Source of the DNA: Luteitalea pratensis
GTDB taxonomy: Bacteria; Acidobacteriota; Vicinamibacteria; Vicinamibacterales; Vicinamibacteraceae
Assembly: GCF_001618865.1 (NCBI RefSeq)
Contig: NZ_CP015136.1
Location: 6,669,001 to 6,733,000 of the forward strand
Direction: 5' to 3'
Length of the DNA: 64,000 nucleotides
Below the pieces are notes generated by a model. That model ran no database searches and was not told the origin of the DNA. It worked only from the letters and a program-made list of their open reading frames with translations. Each line of letters opens with the position of its first letter. Position 1 is the first letter of the stretch. A program made the translations under genes and the position numbers. This document shows positions 34,366 to 43,522 of the stretch, piece by piece.

Positions 34366-37092
34366 CTACCTGGCGCCGAACCAGTAGGACATCTTGACGA
34401 GAAGCACGTCATCGGCCGGGGCGCTGAAGAGCCGGCCGCTATCGCCGGTGAGGTCGAAGGCGCCCGTGGCGTCCGCGTCTCGGCGTTGCTGGGTCCAGAC
34501 GAAGTAGAAGGCCGAGCCCGGGCGAAACTCCCAGCGGAAGACGGTATTGGCGCGTAGCGACCGCACGTTGAAGTCCGGCTGCGCGATCGCGAACGGCGAC
34601 GCGGCGCCGGCGCCGTCCGGGTCGATCACCAGTCCCTGTCCGCCTGGGCCCGCGGTAATGGTGCTGCCGGCGTCCTCGCCGTAGCGCACGAAGTCGAACG
34701 TGCGCGGCGCCGCCACTTCCTTGATGGCGCCGTAGTCGCCGGCCGACACCAACGGCTGCAGGAACGTCTGCAGCGACATGCGCGGCGAGAGCACGACACT
34801 CAGCCGCGCAATCATCGAGACTGCGGTCTGGTCCAGTTCACCGAAGACGTAGCGCTGGCCGTAGGTCCGCGTCGCCAGCGGATCGTTGACCGTCGAAAGG
34901 TACTGCGCGGCGACGATGTTGCGCCGGATGGCGGGCCCGGCACTCACGGTGACGGCCGGCACCGGCCGCAGGGTCAGGCTCGCACCTCCGGTGAACGCGG
35001 ACGCCTCGTACTGTCGTGCCGTGTAGCCGACGTCGGTGGCCAGCACCGCGACCTTGCGGTTGTCGGTGACCACCGACAACTGCGCACCGATGCTGCCGGG
35101 ACGGATGACGGTGGGCCCACCGCGCGTCAATTTGTCGTCCCACACGCGCCGGGCATAGGTGCCGGTCAGCGTCGACCGCCAGAAGTTGCGGAACTGGATG
35201 CTGCTGGCCGCCTGCCAGCCGTCACCCTGCAGCTCGGCGCCGTAGTTCCAGGTCCACCACTTGGAGATCCGGGCCGATCGTTCGCGCGTCCAGCCGTCCG
35301 GAACGAGCTTGCGGAACAACACCATCGCGTGGCCGCCGGCGCGGTCGGTCTGGGTTGAGAAACCGAGGTCGTTGACCTCGAGCCCCGGGCTCATCCCCCA
35401 GACGCCGAAGTTGGCTGTGACGTTGCCGCTCTGCTTGTTCAGGTTGGCCTGCCCGGTCCAGCCCGAGAGGCTCGTCGCGCTCGGATCGAGCGACACATGC
35501 GGTGCGTCCGGCCGCTGGTAGTAACGCGGCTCGGCGCGCTGCAGTCGCGTGATCGCCGCCTGGCTACCCTGCAGCCAGCTGCCGGCGATGCCGCCATGCA
35601 GCACCCAACTGTGCGCCGCGTCCACGAACCAGTGCCCATCGACGCCGAGCATGTGCGCACGCGAGGCTAGCGACGCCTCGAGTTGCGGTTCGCGCTGCTC
35701 ACGGATCACCGACGTCCCCAACAGGCCGATGCCGGCGCGCGCGCCGATCTCACGCTGCGCCCTGATGACGGCGTAGTTGGTTGGTCGCTGCCGCGCCCGG
35801 GAGGATTAGGCTGTAGGTGAGCGGCTCGATGGCACGCGTCGTCGTCTGCACGCCGTCCGACAGGCGGGCGTGCTCACGCCCCGTGACAGCATCGAGGGCC
35901 CCGAGCGTCCAGCCGCGGCGCGTGCGGCCCACCAGCTTGGCCGCGCCCAGGATCGTCGTCGTGGCAGGCACGTCGGAGTACGGCGTCACGACGCGCCCCT
36001 GTGGCGCACGCCCGATGCGACGGCTGTAGAACAGGGTCGGCTCGGGCCTGAAGAAACCCCAGTACTCGCTGGCGCCGCTGCGGCCGAAATTGCCGAACAC
36101 CTTCGCGCCTTCGGTGAAGAACGGGCGGCGCTCCTCGAAGAAGACTTCGAACTGTGTGAGGTTCACCACGGCCGGATCGACTTCGACCTGGCCGAAGTCG
36201 GGGTTGAACGTCGCGTCCAGCGTCAGGCTGTTGGTGACGCCGTACTTGAGGTCCATGCCGGCCGCACCGAACGCCCGGGCGCCGTCGTTGAACGGACTGC
36301 CAGTGATTGGTGGTTCGATGAACTCCGCGCGGGAGGTGACGTACGGCATCAGTTCCAGCGTGCCGGGAGGCGTGATGCCGGCGATGTCCTCGAGGTGCGC
36401 CATGCGCGAGGCCAGGCCCGCCTCGTTCTTGCGTACCAGTTGTACCCAAGACGACTCGTTGCGCCGCTGGATGACGCGTTGGACATTGATGCCCCAGGTG
36501 TATCGATCGGCGGCCGGAAACCGCAGCTGCGACAGCGCGATCCGCATCTCGACGACCCAGCCCTGCGCGTCGACCTGGACGGCTGACGCCCACACCGCAT
36601 CCCACGTGACGTCGAGGAACTGGTCGTTGTAGCTAAGCGCGTCGCGCTGCACGCCAGCGGCAGAGACGCCGAACTGCGCCCCGGTCAGGTGGTCGTGATG
36701 CGGGTCGAGGTAGACGACGAGGGCGTCGGCCTCGACCACGACGTCGCGCCTCGAAAGCTGCCGAACGATAGCGGAGGGCTGGCGATCGAACAGCCGGGCA
36801 GCGATGTAGAGCGCGTCCTCGTCATAGGCGACTCGGATGTGGTGTTCTCGGAAGCCGGCTCCCCTTCCACCGGATCTCGCTGGAGAAAGCCGCCAATCGG
36901 CTCGGCCGCAGCCCAGATCGCCTCATCGAGGCGGCCGTCGATGACAGGAGCGTCCTCGACGCGCACCGCGTGCAAGTGCCGCGGATCGAGCGATTGCGCA
37001 ATGGACGCGGACGGGAGGCTCGACATCGCCCCGACCAGCAGGAGGTACAGGGTGACGACGCGAGGTCCCACGGCGCGGATTCTAGCGTCCAA
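34366..37092 (-). pseudogene. DUF5916 carbohydrate-binding/outer-membrane protein, broken by two frameshifts
   Basis: Read as one gene this is about 900 residues in three frames. Frame 1 (from about 37092): signal peptide (VVTLYLLLVGAMSSLPSAS) and the DOMON/CBM9-like start PVIDGRLDEAIWAAAEPIGG, up to ENTT near 36840. Restoring one missing base at about 36839 continues with RVAYDEDALYIAARLFDRQP and runs in frame 2 (35750-36830: FVEFFEERRPFFTEG, ITPPGTLELMPYVTS). Near 35776-35784 a CAAC tandem duplication shifts the frame; removing four bases joins NYAVIRAQREIGARAG and frame 3 (34366-35721), a beta-barrel of DUF5916 type ending VKMSYWFGAR. Whether this is a real pseudogene or two sequencing/assembly errors cannot be told from the sequence. 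Intact members are periplasm-to-surface barrels linked to glycan use. Confidence 0.82.
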
Positions 37093-37156
37093 GGGCGCAT
37101 TGCACCATGCCGTCGCATGGCATAGGCTGGATCGGATCCTGGAGTCGGTTTACCAA

Positions 37157-40100
37157 ATGGCCACAGAGCCCTGTCCCGCGGTCGCGGGCCCCCAACGCGC
37201 CGCCCGGCGCCTGGCTGTCGGCGCGACCCTTGTTGCGACCCTCATCGGCAGCGCCGCGTGCCGTCCTGCTCCGCCAACCCTCGCAGGCGTGCCCGAGCAG
37301 GTTGACTTCAACTTCCACGTGCGCCCGATCCTGTCGGACAAGTGCTTCAAGTGCCATGGGCCGGATGACCGCGCGCGCAAGGGCGGCCTGAGCCTGCACA
37401 CCCGGGATGGAGCCTTTGCCACGCTGGCCACGGGCCGGCGGGCGGTGGTGCCCGGCAACACCGGCAAGAGCGAGCTCGTCCGTCGAATCCTCAGCACGGA
37501 TCCGGCGGTGATGATGCCGCAGGCGGACTCGCACCTCGAGCTGAGCGACGTGGAGAAGGCCACGCTCGTCCGCTGGATCGAGCAGGGGGCCACGTGGACG
37601 CCACACTGGGCGTTCGTTCCACCCAAGAAGGCGCCGGTGCCCTCGGGGTCCGACCTTGGGACCTTCACCAATCCCATCGACGGCTTCGTCCGCGCCGACC
37701 TGCGCGGGACCGGTCTCACGCCCTCGCCCGAGGCCTCGCGCGAGACCCTGATACGTCGCGTGTCGATCGACCTCACAGGACTGCCGCCGACCATCGCCGA
37801 GGTCAACGCCTTCCTGGCCGACCGCAGCGCCGACGCGTTCGAGAAGGTCGTCGATCGGCTGCTGGCCTCGCCGGCGTTCGGCGAGCGGATGGCGACCGAC
37901 TGGCTCGACGTCGCCCGGTACGCGGACTCGCACGGGTATCAGGACGACGGCATGCGTCAGATGTCGCCATGGCGCGACTGGGTGATCGAGGCGTTCAACC
38001 GCAACATGCCGGTGGACCAGTTCATCACCTGGCAACTCGCCGGTGATCTGCTGCCCAATCCGACGCCCGAACAGCGCCTCGCCACGGCCTTCAACCGCAA
38101 TCACATGCAGAGCCAGGAAGGCGGCATCGTCTCGGAGGAATATCGCGTCGAGTACGTCGCCGACCGCGTCAACACCTTCGGCTCGGCCTTTCTCGGGCTG
38201 ACGCTGCAGTGCGCGCGCTGCCACGACCACAAGTACGACCCGGTGTTGCAGAAGGACTTTTTCAAGCTCTTCGCGTTCTTCAACAACGTCAACGAGACCG
38301 GGCAGATCCCGTATTCGGGCATGCCGAGTCCGACGGTGACCATCTCGACGCCGGAAGCCGACATGGCGATCGCGGCGTTGCGCGAGAAAATCGGCCCGCT
38401 CGAGGAGGCCACCCGTGTGGATCGGCTGGCGACGGGGCCCGCGTTCGAGGCCTGGCTCGCGAAGGCACAGGCCGCGACGGAGCAACCCTCTGTGGTCCTG
38501 CCCCGCCCGATCGTGCACCTCCCGCTCGACGCCATGAAGGCCTACACGTTCGCCAATCTCGCCACACCCAAGCGCATGGGCACGGTGGGGAGCGACGAGG
38601 AGCGCAAGAAGAAGACGGCGCGCGCACCAGAGGTGGTGCCGGGGGTGATCGGCAATGCCGCGCGGCTCGTCGGCGACAGCCAGATCGACCTCGGCGGCCG
38701 CGACCAGAACTTCGGCTTCTTCGAGCGTAACGATCCGTTCTCGTTCGCCATCTGGATCCGTCGCGACAAGGCCGGCGTCGGCGGCCCGGTCATCACGCGG
38801 TCGGGCGCGGTGATGAACGGCCACCGCGGCTACGAGTTGATCCTGCGACCCGATGGGACGCTGACCACAGGCCTGCATCACGTCGCGCCGGACAACTCGG
38901 TCGAGATCGAGACGGTCACGCCGATGACCGTCGGCGACTGGTATCACGTGGCGGTGACCTACGACGGATCGAGCCGGGCGGCGGGGCTGCGTCTCTACGT
39001 CAACGGCGTCCGGGCGCCGACGCGGGTCATGACCGACAACCTCGCGCGCAGCATCATCAGCGAGCCGCTTGGCGACTGGGGTGGGATCTCGGCGATCCGC
39101 CTCGGCAGGCGCGGCGACGAGAACCTGTCGGACACGTCGGTCGACGAGTTCTACGTGTTCCCGGATGAATTGACGGCCCTCGAGGTCGCGACGCTGGCAG
39201 CGCCCGGCGCAGCGCGGCAGACCAATCGCGCGGTATCGACGGCTCCGCCGCCAGCATCGCCCGCGACCGCGTCGTTCGTGAAAACGTCAGGTGTAGGCGT
39301 CGAGCTTGCTCGACGCGAAACAGCATCGCCTGCTCGTCCCGCAGCCGCATCGCGCGAGGAGCTTGCCGACCACTGGGTGCGTCGCGTGGCGAAGCTCGGT
39401 GCGGCGGAACGGCAGCAGTTGCGCGTGCTCCGCGGCAAGGAGAACGCCCTCATCACGAAGCTGCCGCAGGCGATGGTCATGCGCGACCTGCCGCCCGAGC
39501 GTGCGCGCCCGACGTTCATCCTCGCCCGCGGTTCCTACGAGGCGCCAACCGACCGCGTCGAGGCCGACACGCCGGCGATGCTGCCGAAGTTCGAGGGGCC
39601 GAAGAACCGGCTCGGGCTGGCGCGCTGGCTCGTCGCGCCGAACAACCCGCTGGCCGCGCGCGTCGTCGTGAACCGATACTGGGGACTGCTCTTCGGCACC
39701 GGCCTGGTGGCCACGCCGGAGGACTTCGGCAACCAGGGCCGGCTGCCGACACACCCCGCGCTGCTCGATCACCTGGCAGTGAGCCTGCGCGAGGGAGGCT
39801 GGGACCTGAAGGCGATGCTGCGCCAGATCGTGCTCTCGCAGACCTACCGGCAGTCGTCGGTCGCGACGGCCAGGGCGCTGGAGCTCGATCCGGCCAACGA
39901 GAAGCTGGCGCGTGGACCATCGTATCGACTGGCCTCCGAGCAGATTCGCGACGGCGCGCTCGCCGCCAGCGGCCTGCTCGTGCGCACGATCGGCGGACCG
40001 AGCGTATACCCCTACCAGCCCGCGGGGCTCTGGGAGGAACTGGCCACCCGCAATGCGACGACGTATGCACAGGGCAAGGGCGACGACCTGCATCGACGCA

Positions 40101-40549
40101 GCCTGTACACGGTGTGGAAGCGCAGCACGCCGCCGCCGTCCGCCATCAGCTTCGATGCCTCCGAACGCCTCCTCTGCATCGTCAAGCGGCAGCGTACGAG
40201 CACGCCCCTCCAGGCGCTGGTGCTGCTCAACGACGTGCAGTACGTCGAGGCCGCGCGCGTGCTGGCCGAGCGACTGCTGCGCGAGGGCGGAGACACGCCC
40301 GAGGCGCGAATCACGACCGCCTATCGCCTGCTGACGAGCCGGGCGCCGCGGCCGACCGAACTCGCCGCCGTGCGCGCGCTCTTCGAGAAGGAACGGGCGA
40401 CCTACGCCAGTGACTTACGAGCGGCCAGGCAGCTTGCCAAGTCCGGTGAGGCGCCTCCGGCGCGGACGCTGGACCCGGTGGACGTCGCGGCGTGGACCGT
40501 CGTGGCGAGCACGATCATGAACACGGACGAAGCGGTGAACAAGCGATGA
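37157..40549 (+). CDS. PSD1-type cytochrome/surface protein (PSCyt1-DUF1549-LamG-DUF1553)
   Basis: 1,130 residues from ATG 37157. A hydrophobic leader (RLAVGATLVATLIGSAA) is followed by a cytochrome c domain with CFKCH at 63-67 (PSCyt1; VMMPQADSHLELS supplies the distal Met). DUF1549 (PSCyt2) follows (about 110-340; ETLIRRVSIDLTGLPPT, WLDVARYADSHGYQDDG) with CARCHDHKYDP at 352. A concanavalin-A/LamG-like region lies at about 500-690 (DPFSFAIWIRRDKAG, YVNGVRAPTRVM), and DUF1553 (PSD1) at about 790-1090 (ARWLVAPNNPLAARVVVNRYWG, ASERLLCIVKRQRTSTPLQA). The hypervariable stretch near 700-740 contains a copy of a dispersed palindrome (39297-39316). Function is unknown; surface electron transfer or polysaccharide handling is suspected. 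It overlaps the next gene by four bases. Confidence 0.92.
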   Translation: MATEPCPAVAGPQRAARRLAVGATLVATLIGSAACRPAPPTLAGVPEQVDFNFHVRPILSDKCFKCHGPDDRARKGGLSLHTRDGAFATLATGRRAVVPGNTGKSELVRRILSTDPAVMMPQADSHLELSDVEKATLVRWIEQGATWTPHWAFVPPKKAPVPSGSDLGTFTNPIDGFVRADLRGTGLTPSPEASRETLIRRVSIDLTGLPPTIAEVNAFLADRSADAFEKVVDRLLASPAFGERMATDWLDVARYADSHGYQDDGMRQMSPWRDWVIEAFNRNMPVDQFITWQLAGDLLPNPTPEQRLATAFNRNHMQSQEGGIVSEEYRVEYVADRVNTFGSAFLGLTLQCARCHDHKYDPVLQKDFFKLFAFFNNVNETGQIPYSGMPSPTVTISTPEADMAIAALREKIGPLEEATRVDRLATGPAFEAWLAKAQAATEQPSVVLPRPIVHLPLDAMKAYTFANLATPKRMGTVGSDEERKKKTARAPEVVPGVIGNAARLVGDSQIDLGGRDQNFGFFERNDPFSFAIWIRRDKAGVGGPVITRSGAVMNGHRGYELILRPDGTLTTGLHHVAPDNSVEIETVTPMTVGDWYHVAVTYDGSSRAAGLRLYVNGVRAPTRVMTDNLARSIISEPLGDWGGISAIRLGRRGDENLSDTSVDEFYVFPDELTALEVATLAAPGAARQTNRAVSTAPPPASPATASFVKTSGVGVELARRETASPARPAAASREELADHWVRRVAKLGAAERQQLRVLRGKENALITKLPQAMVMRDLPPERARPTFILARGSYEAPTDRVEADTPAMLPKFEGPKNRLGLARWLVAPNNPLAARVVVNRYWGLLFGTGLVATPEDFGNQGRLPTHPALLDHLAVSLREGGWDLKAMLRQIVLSQTYRQSSVATARALELDPANEKLARGPSYRLASEQIRDGALAASGLLVRTIGGPSVYPYQPAGLWEELATRNATTYAQGKGDDLHRRSLYTVWKRSTPPPSAISFDASERLLCIVKRQRTSTPLQALVLLNDVQYVEAARVLAERLLREGGDTPEARITTAYRLLTSRAPRPTELAAVRALFEKERATYASDLRAARQLAKSGEAPPARTLDPVDVAAWTVVASTIMNTDEAVNKR
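39297..39316. repeat. Palindrome copy inside the PSD1 gene
   Basis: GCGTCGAGC-TT-GCTCGACGC is the same 9-base-stem core as the palindrome at 17767-17800 and is flanked by GTAG on the left. It is read in frame as VGVELARRE within a low-complexity linker, so it was tolerated without a frame change. Confidence 0.75.
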
Positions 40550-42027
40550 AGGCTCTCGAGGATCTCAAGTACAACGCCACCCGGCGACACTTCCTCTCTG
40601 CCGCCAGCCTCGGCATCGGGTCGGTCGCCCTGGGCGCCCTGCTCGATCCCGCACGGCTGTTCGGTGGACCCGGGCAAGGGCCTGTCGCTGTGGCGCCTGG
40701 AGCTAGGCCGACCGGGCCGATTTACCCGGCTACGCACGTGGTCCCGCGCGCCAAGCGGGTGATCTATCTGTTCCAGAGCGGCGGCCCGTCACAACTCGAC
40801 CTGTTCGATGACAAGCCGTTGCTGCGGACGATGAACGGCGAGGACCTGCCGGCGTCCATCCGGATGGGGCAGCGCCTGACCGGCATGACGGCGCACCAGA
40901 AGCAGTTCCCGCTTGCCGGATCGCACTTCTCGATGGCGCGCCACGGCCAGAGCGGCGCGACCGTCAGCGAACTGCTGCCGCACATCGGCTCGATCGCCGA
41001 CAAGCTGTGCTTCGTCAAGTCGATGCACACCGAGGCGATCAATCACGACCCCGCCGTGACGTTCGTGCAGACGGGATCTCAGCAGGCCGGCCGTCCCTCG
41101 ATCGGGTCCTGGCTCTCGTACGGGCTCGGGTCGGACAACTCCAACCTGCCTGCATTCATCGTGCTGCTGTCGCGGGCCCGCCAGGGCGACCAGCCGCTCT
41201 ACTCGCGGCTCTGGGGGAGCGGCTTCCTGCCCTCGCAGCACCAGGGCGTGCAGTTCCGCCGCGGCAAGGACCCGGTGCTCTACCTCGGCGACCCCGACGG
41301 CCTGAGCGCCGATACGCGCCGTCACATGCTCGACACGTTCCGGCAGCTCGAGGAGGAACAGCACGCGCGTGTGCTCGATCCCGAGATCAACGCGCGCATC
41401 GCCCAGTACGAGATGGCGTACCGCATGCAGACGTCGGTGCCGGAGGTCATGGACTTTACGAACGAGCCGCAGAGCGTCCTCGACATGTACGGTCCCGAGG
41501 TCAAGACACCGGGCAGCTATGCGGCCAACTGCCTGCTGGCGCGGCGGCTCGCCGAGCGCGACGTGCGATTCATCCAGCTGTACCACCAGGGCTGGGATCA
41601 GCACGGCAACCTGCCCAAGGACATCAGGATCATGACCAAGTCGGTCGACCAGCCGTCGGCGGCCCTGGTCAAGGATCTCGAGCAGCGCGGCCTGCTCGAG
41701 GACACGCTGGTGATCTGGGGGGGCGAGTTCGGCCGCACCAATTACTCCCAGGGCAAGCTCACGAAAGAGAACTACGGGCGCGATCACCATCCGCGGTCGT
41801 TCACGGTGTGGATGGCTGGCGGCGGCATCAAGACGGGTTTCAGCTACGGCGAGACCGACGAGTTCGGCTACAACGTCGTGCGCGATCCGGTACACGTCCA
41901 CGACTTCCAGGCGACGCTGCTGCACCTGCTGGGGATCGAGCACGAGCAGTTCACGTTCAAGCACCAGGGCCGGCGGTACCGCCTCACCGACGTGCACGGT
42001 CACGTCGTGAAGGCGCTCCTGGCGTAA
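40546..42027 (+). CDS. DUF1501 Tat-exported protein
   Basis: 493 residues from ATG 40546 (ATGA overlap with the PSD1 gene). The leader MKALEDLKYNATRRHFLSAA has a twin-Arg pair (TRRHFL), implying Tat export. The body matches DUF1501, an alkaline-phosphatase-superfamily relative: VIYLFQSGGPSQLDLFDDKP, LLPHIGSIADKLCFVKSMHT, QLYHQGWDQHGNLPKDI, LVIWGGEFGRTNYSQGK and DHHPRSFTVWMAGGGIKTG. In Planctomycetes and Acidobacteria this gene nearly always follows a DUF1549/DUF1553 gene. Metal and catalytic residues fit a sulfatase-like fold, but a reaction has not been established. A cognate partner role with the PSD1 protein is inferred from the conserved pairing. Confidence 0.92.
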   Translation: MKALEDLKYNATRRHFLSAASLGIGSVALGALLDPARLFGGPGQGPVAVAPGARPTGPIYPATHVVPRAKRVIYLFQSGGPSQLDLFDDKPLLRTMNGEDLPASIRMGQRLTGMTAHQKQFPLAGSHFSMARHGQSGATVSELLPHIGSIADKLCFVKSMHTEAINHDPAVTFVQTGSQQAGRPSIGSWLSYGLGSDNSNLPAFIVLLSRARQGDQPLYSRLWGSGFLPSQHQGVQFRRGKDPVLYLGDPDGLSADTRRHMLDTFRQLEEEQHARVLDPEINARIAQYEMAYRMQTSVPEVMDFTNEPQSVLDMYGPEVKTPGSYAANCLLARRLAERDVRFIQLYHQGWDQHGNLPKDIRIMTKSVDQPSAALVKDLEQRGLLEDTLVIWGGEFGRTNYSQGKLTKENYGRDHHPRSFTVWMAGGGIKTGFSYGETDEFGYNVVRDPVHVHDFQATLLHLLGIEHEQFTFKHQGRRYRLTDVHGHVVKALLA

Positions 42028-42031
42028 GCGC

Positions 42032-43510
42032 GTGCTCACGGAACTCCAGCCGTTCATCGGCCGCTTCCACCCGCTCCTCGTCCACCTCCCGATCGGCTTC
42101 CTGCTGCTGGCCGGCGTCGTCGAGGTCCTGTCGCGCCTGAAGCGCTTCGAGGATACCGGCATCGCCCGCCTGATGCCGACGCTGCTCGCCCTCTGCGCGC
42201 TGTCGACCGGCGGCGCCGTCATCACCGGCACGCTGCTGTCGTTGAGCGGCGATTACGACCCGACGCTCGTGGGCCGGCATCAGCAATGGGGCCTGATGCT
42301 CGGCGCGATCGTCTTTCTCGCGTGTGCGGCGGCGTGGTGGCGTGAGCGGACGCCGGGACGCGCGCCCGCACTGCTGTACGGCGGCAGCTTCGGCATGGCC
42401 ATCTTCCTGGTGGCCGTGACTGGGCATCTCGGCGGATCGCTCACGCACGGCGAGGGCTACCTGACCGAGCACATGCCAGCGCTGCCCTTCCTGACCGCCG
42501 CGCGTGCGAGCACGCCGCGAGGTCCGGTGGACCCGAGCGCGACGCCCGTCTTCAAGACGCTCGTGGCACCCACGCTCGAGGCGCGGTGCGTCGGCTGCCA
42601 CGGTCCGGCGCGACAGGCGGGCAAGTTGCGGCTCGATTCGCCGGAGGCGATTCGCCAGGGCGGCGAGGACGGCGCCGTGATCGTGCCTGGCAACGCCGCG
42701 GGCAGCCTCGTGGTGCGCCGGCTCTTCCTGCCCACGTCCGACAAGAAGGCGATGCCGCCACGCGGCCATCCGGCGCCGTCACACGCGGAAGTCGCCGTGT
42801 TGCGCTGGTGGATCGACCAGGGCGCGTCCTTCGATCAGGTGCTGGCCGACACGCAGGTCACGCCCGAGCTTGAACCCGCGATCGCCGATCGGCTGGGGCC
42901 CGTGGACCTGAGCGCACCGGCGATCCTGTCGGTGCGGGTGCCGCAGGCCGACGCGAAAGCCCTCGATGCCTTGAAGGTCCTGAACCTCCGTGTCGAGCCG
43001 CTCCGTGCCGGCTCGGCGCTGCTGATGGTGGAGGCGCCACCCGCGGCCCGCACGCTCGACGACAAGAGTCTCGCGTCGCTCGAACCACTGGCCGCGCAGA
43101 TCGCCTGGCTCAACCTCGGTGGCACGCGGGTGACCGACGCCGGCATGGCGCGACTGCTCCCGAAACTCGTCAACCTGTGGAAGCTGTCCCTCGATCGGAC
43201 GGCGATCACCGACCATGCGCTTGCGCCGCTCGAGAAGCTGACGCGGCTCGAATCGGTCAACGTCTACGGCACCGCCGTGACCGACGCAGGACTGAAGCCG
43301 CTCGAAAAGCTGCCCCGCCTGCGCTCGGTCTACGCCTGGCAGACACAGGTGACGCCACAGGGCGCCGAGGCATTGCAGGCCGCGCTGAAGAAGGTGCACG
43401 TCAACGTCGGCGCCCCGCCGACACCGATCGTGACCGAGGAGATGACCGCCGACGACGCCAAGGGCAAGAAGGACAGGAAGCCGAAGAAGGAGAAGGACGC
43501 TGCCCCTTGA
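42032..43510 (+). CDS. DUF2231 membrane-cytochrome c-leucine-rich-repeat fusion
   Basis: 492 residues, GTG start four bases after the DUF1501 stop. N-terminus: DUF2231-like membrane part (GRFHPLLVHLPIGFLLLAGV and three to four further helices, to about 150). Middle: a PSCyt1-type cytochrome c with CVGCH at 186-190 and AMPPRGHPAPSHAEV supplying the distal Met. C-terminus: three or four leucine-rich-repeat units (LAAQIAWLNLGGTRVTDAGM, LVNLWKLSLDRTAITDHAL, LTRLESVNVYGTAVTDAGLK) and a Lys-rich tail (KGKKDRKPKKEKD). It likely receives electrons or binds the PSD1/DUF1501 proteins at the outer membrane-facing side. The third gene of the operon is therefore a scaffold-like haem protein. Confidence 0.87.
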   Translation: MLTELQPFIGRFHPLLVHLPIGFLLLAGVVEVLSRLKRFEDTGIARLMPTLLALCALSTGGAVITGTLLSLSGDYDPTLVGRHQQWGLMLGAIVFLACAAAWWRERTPGRAPALLYGGSFGMAIFLVAVTGHLGGSLTHGEGYLTEHMPALPFLTAARASTPRGPVDPSATPVFKTLVAPTLEARCVGCHGPARQAGKLRLDSPEAIRQGGEDGAVIVPGNAAGSLVVRRLFLPTSDKKAMPPRGHPAPSHAEVAVLRWWIDQGASFDQVLADTQVTPELEPAIADRLGPVDLSAPAILSVRVPQADAKALDALKVLNLRVEPLRAGSALLMVEAPPAARTLDDKSLASLEPLAAQIAWLNLGGTRVTDAGMARLLPKLVNLWKLSLDRTAITDHALAPLEKLTRLESVNVYGTAVTDAGLKPLEKLPRLRSVYAWQTQVTPQGAEALQAALKKVHVNVGAPPTPIVTEEMTADDAKGKKDRKPKKEKDAAP

Positions 43511-43522
43511 CGCGGCGCGTCA
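43508..43522. terminator. Palindrome spanning convergent stop codons
   Basis: TGACGCG-G-CGCGTCA has both arms built from the stop codons of the convergent DUF2231 gene (TGA 43508-43510) and the glucan synthase gene (TCA 43520-43522). It could be a weak bidirectional terminator; with a one-base centre it is more plausibly an operator-like palindrome or a coincidence of stop codons. The same layout occurs at 6532-6555. Confidence 0.25.

Noticed and set aside
35803-35825. GTAGGTGAGCG inside the broken DUF5916 gene, resembling the 17767 palindrome
   Set aside because: Only the first half matches and no second arm is present; likely chance in GC-rich coding DNA.
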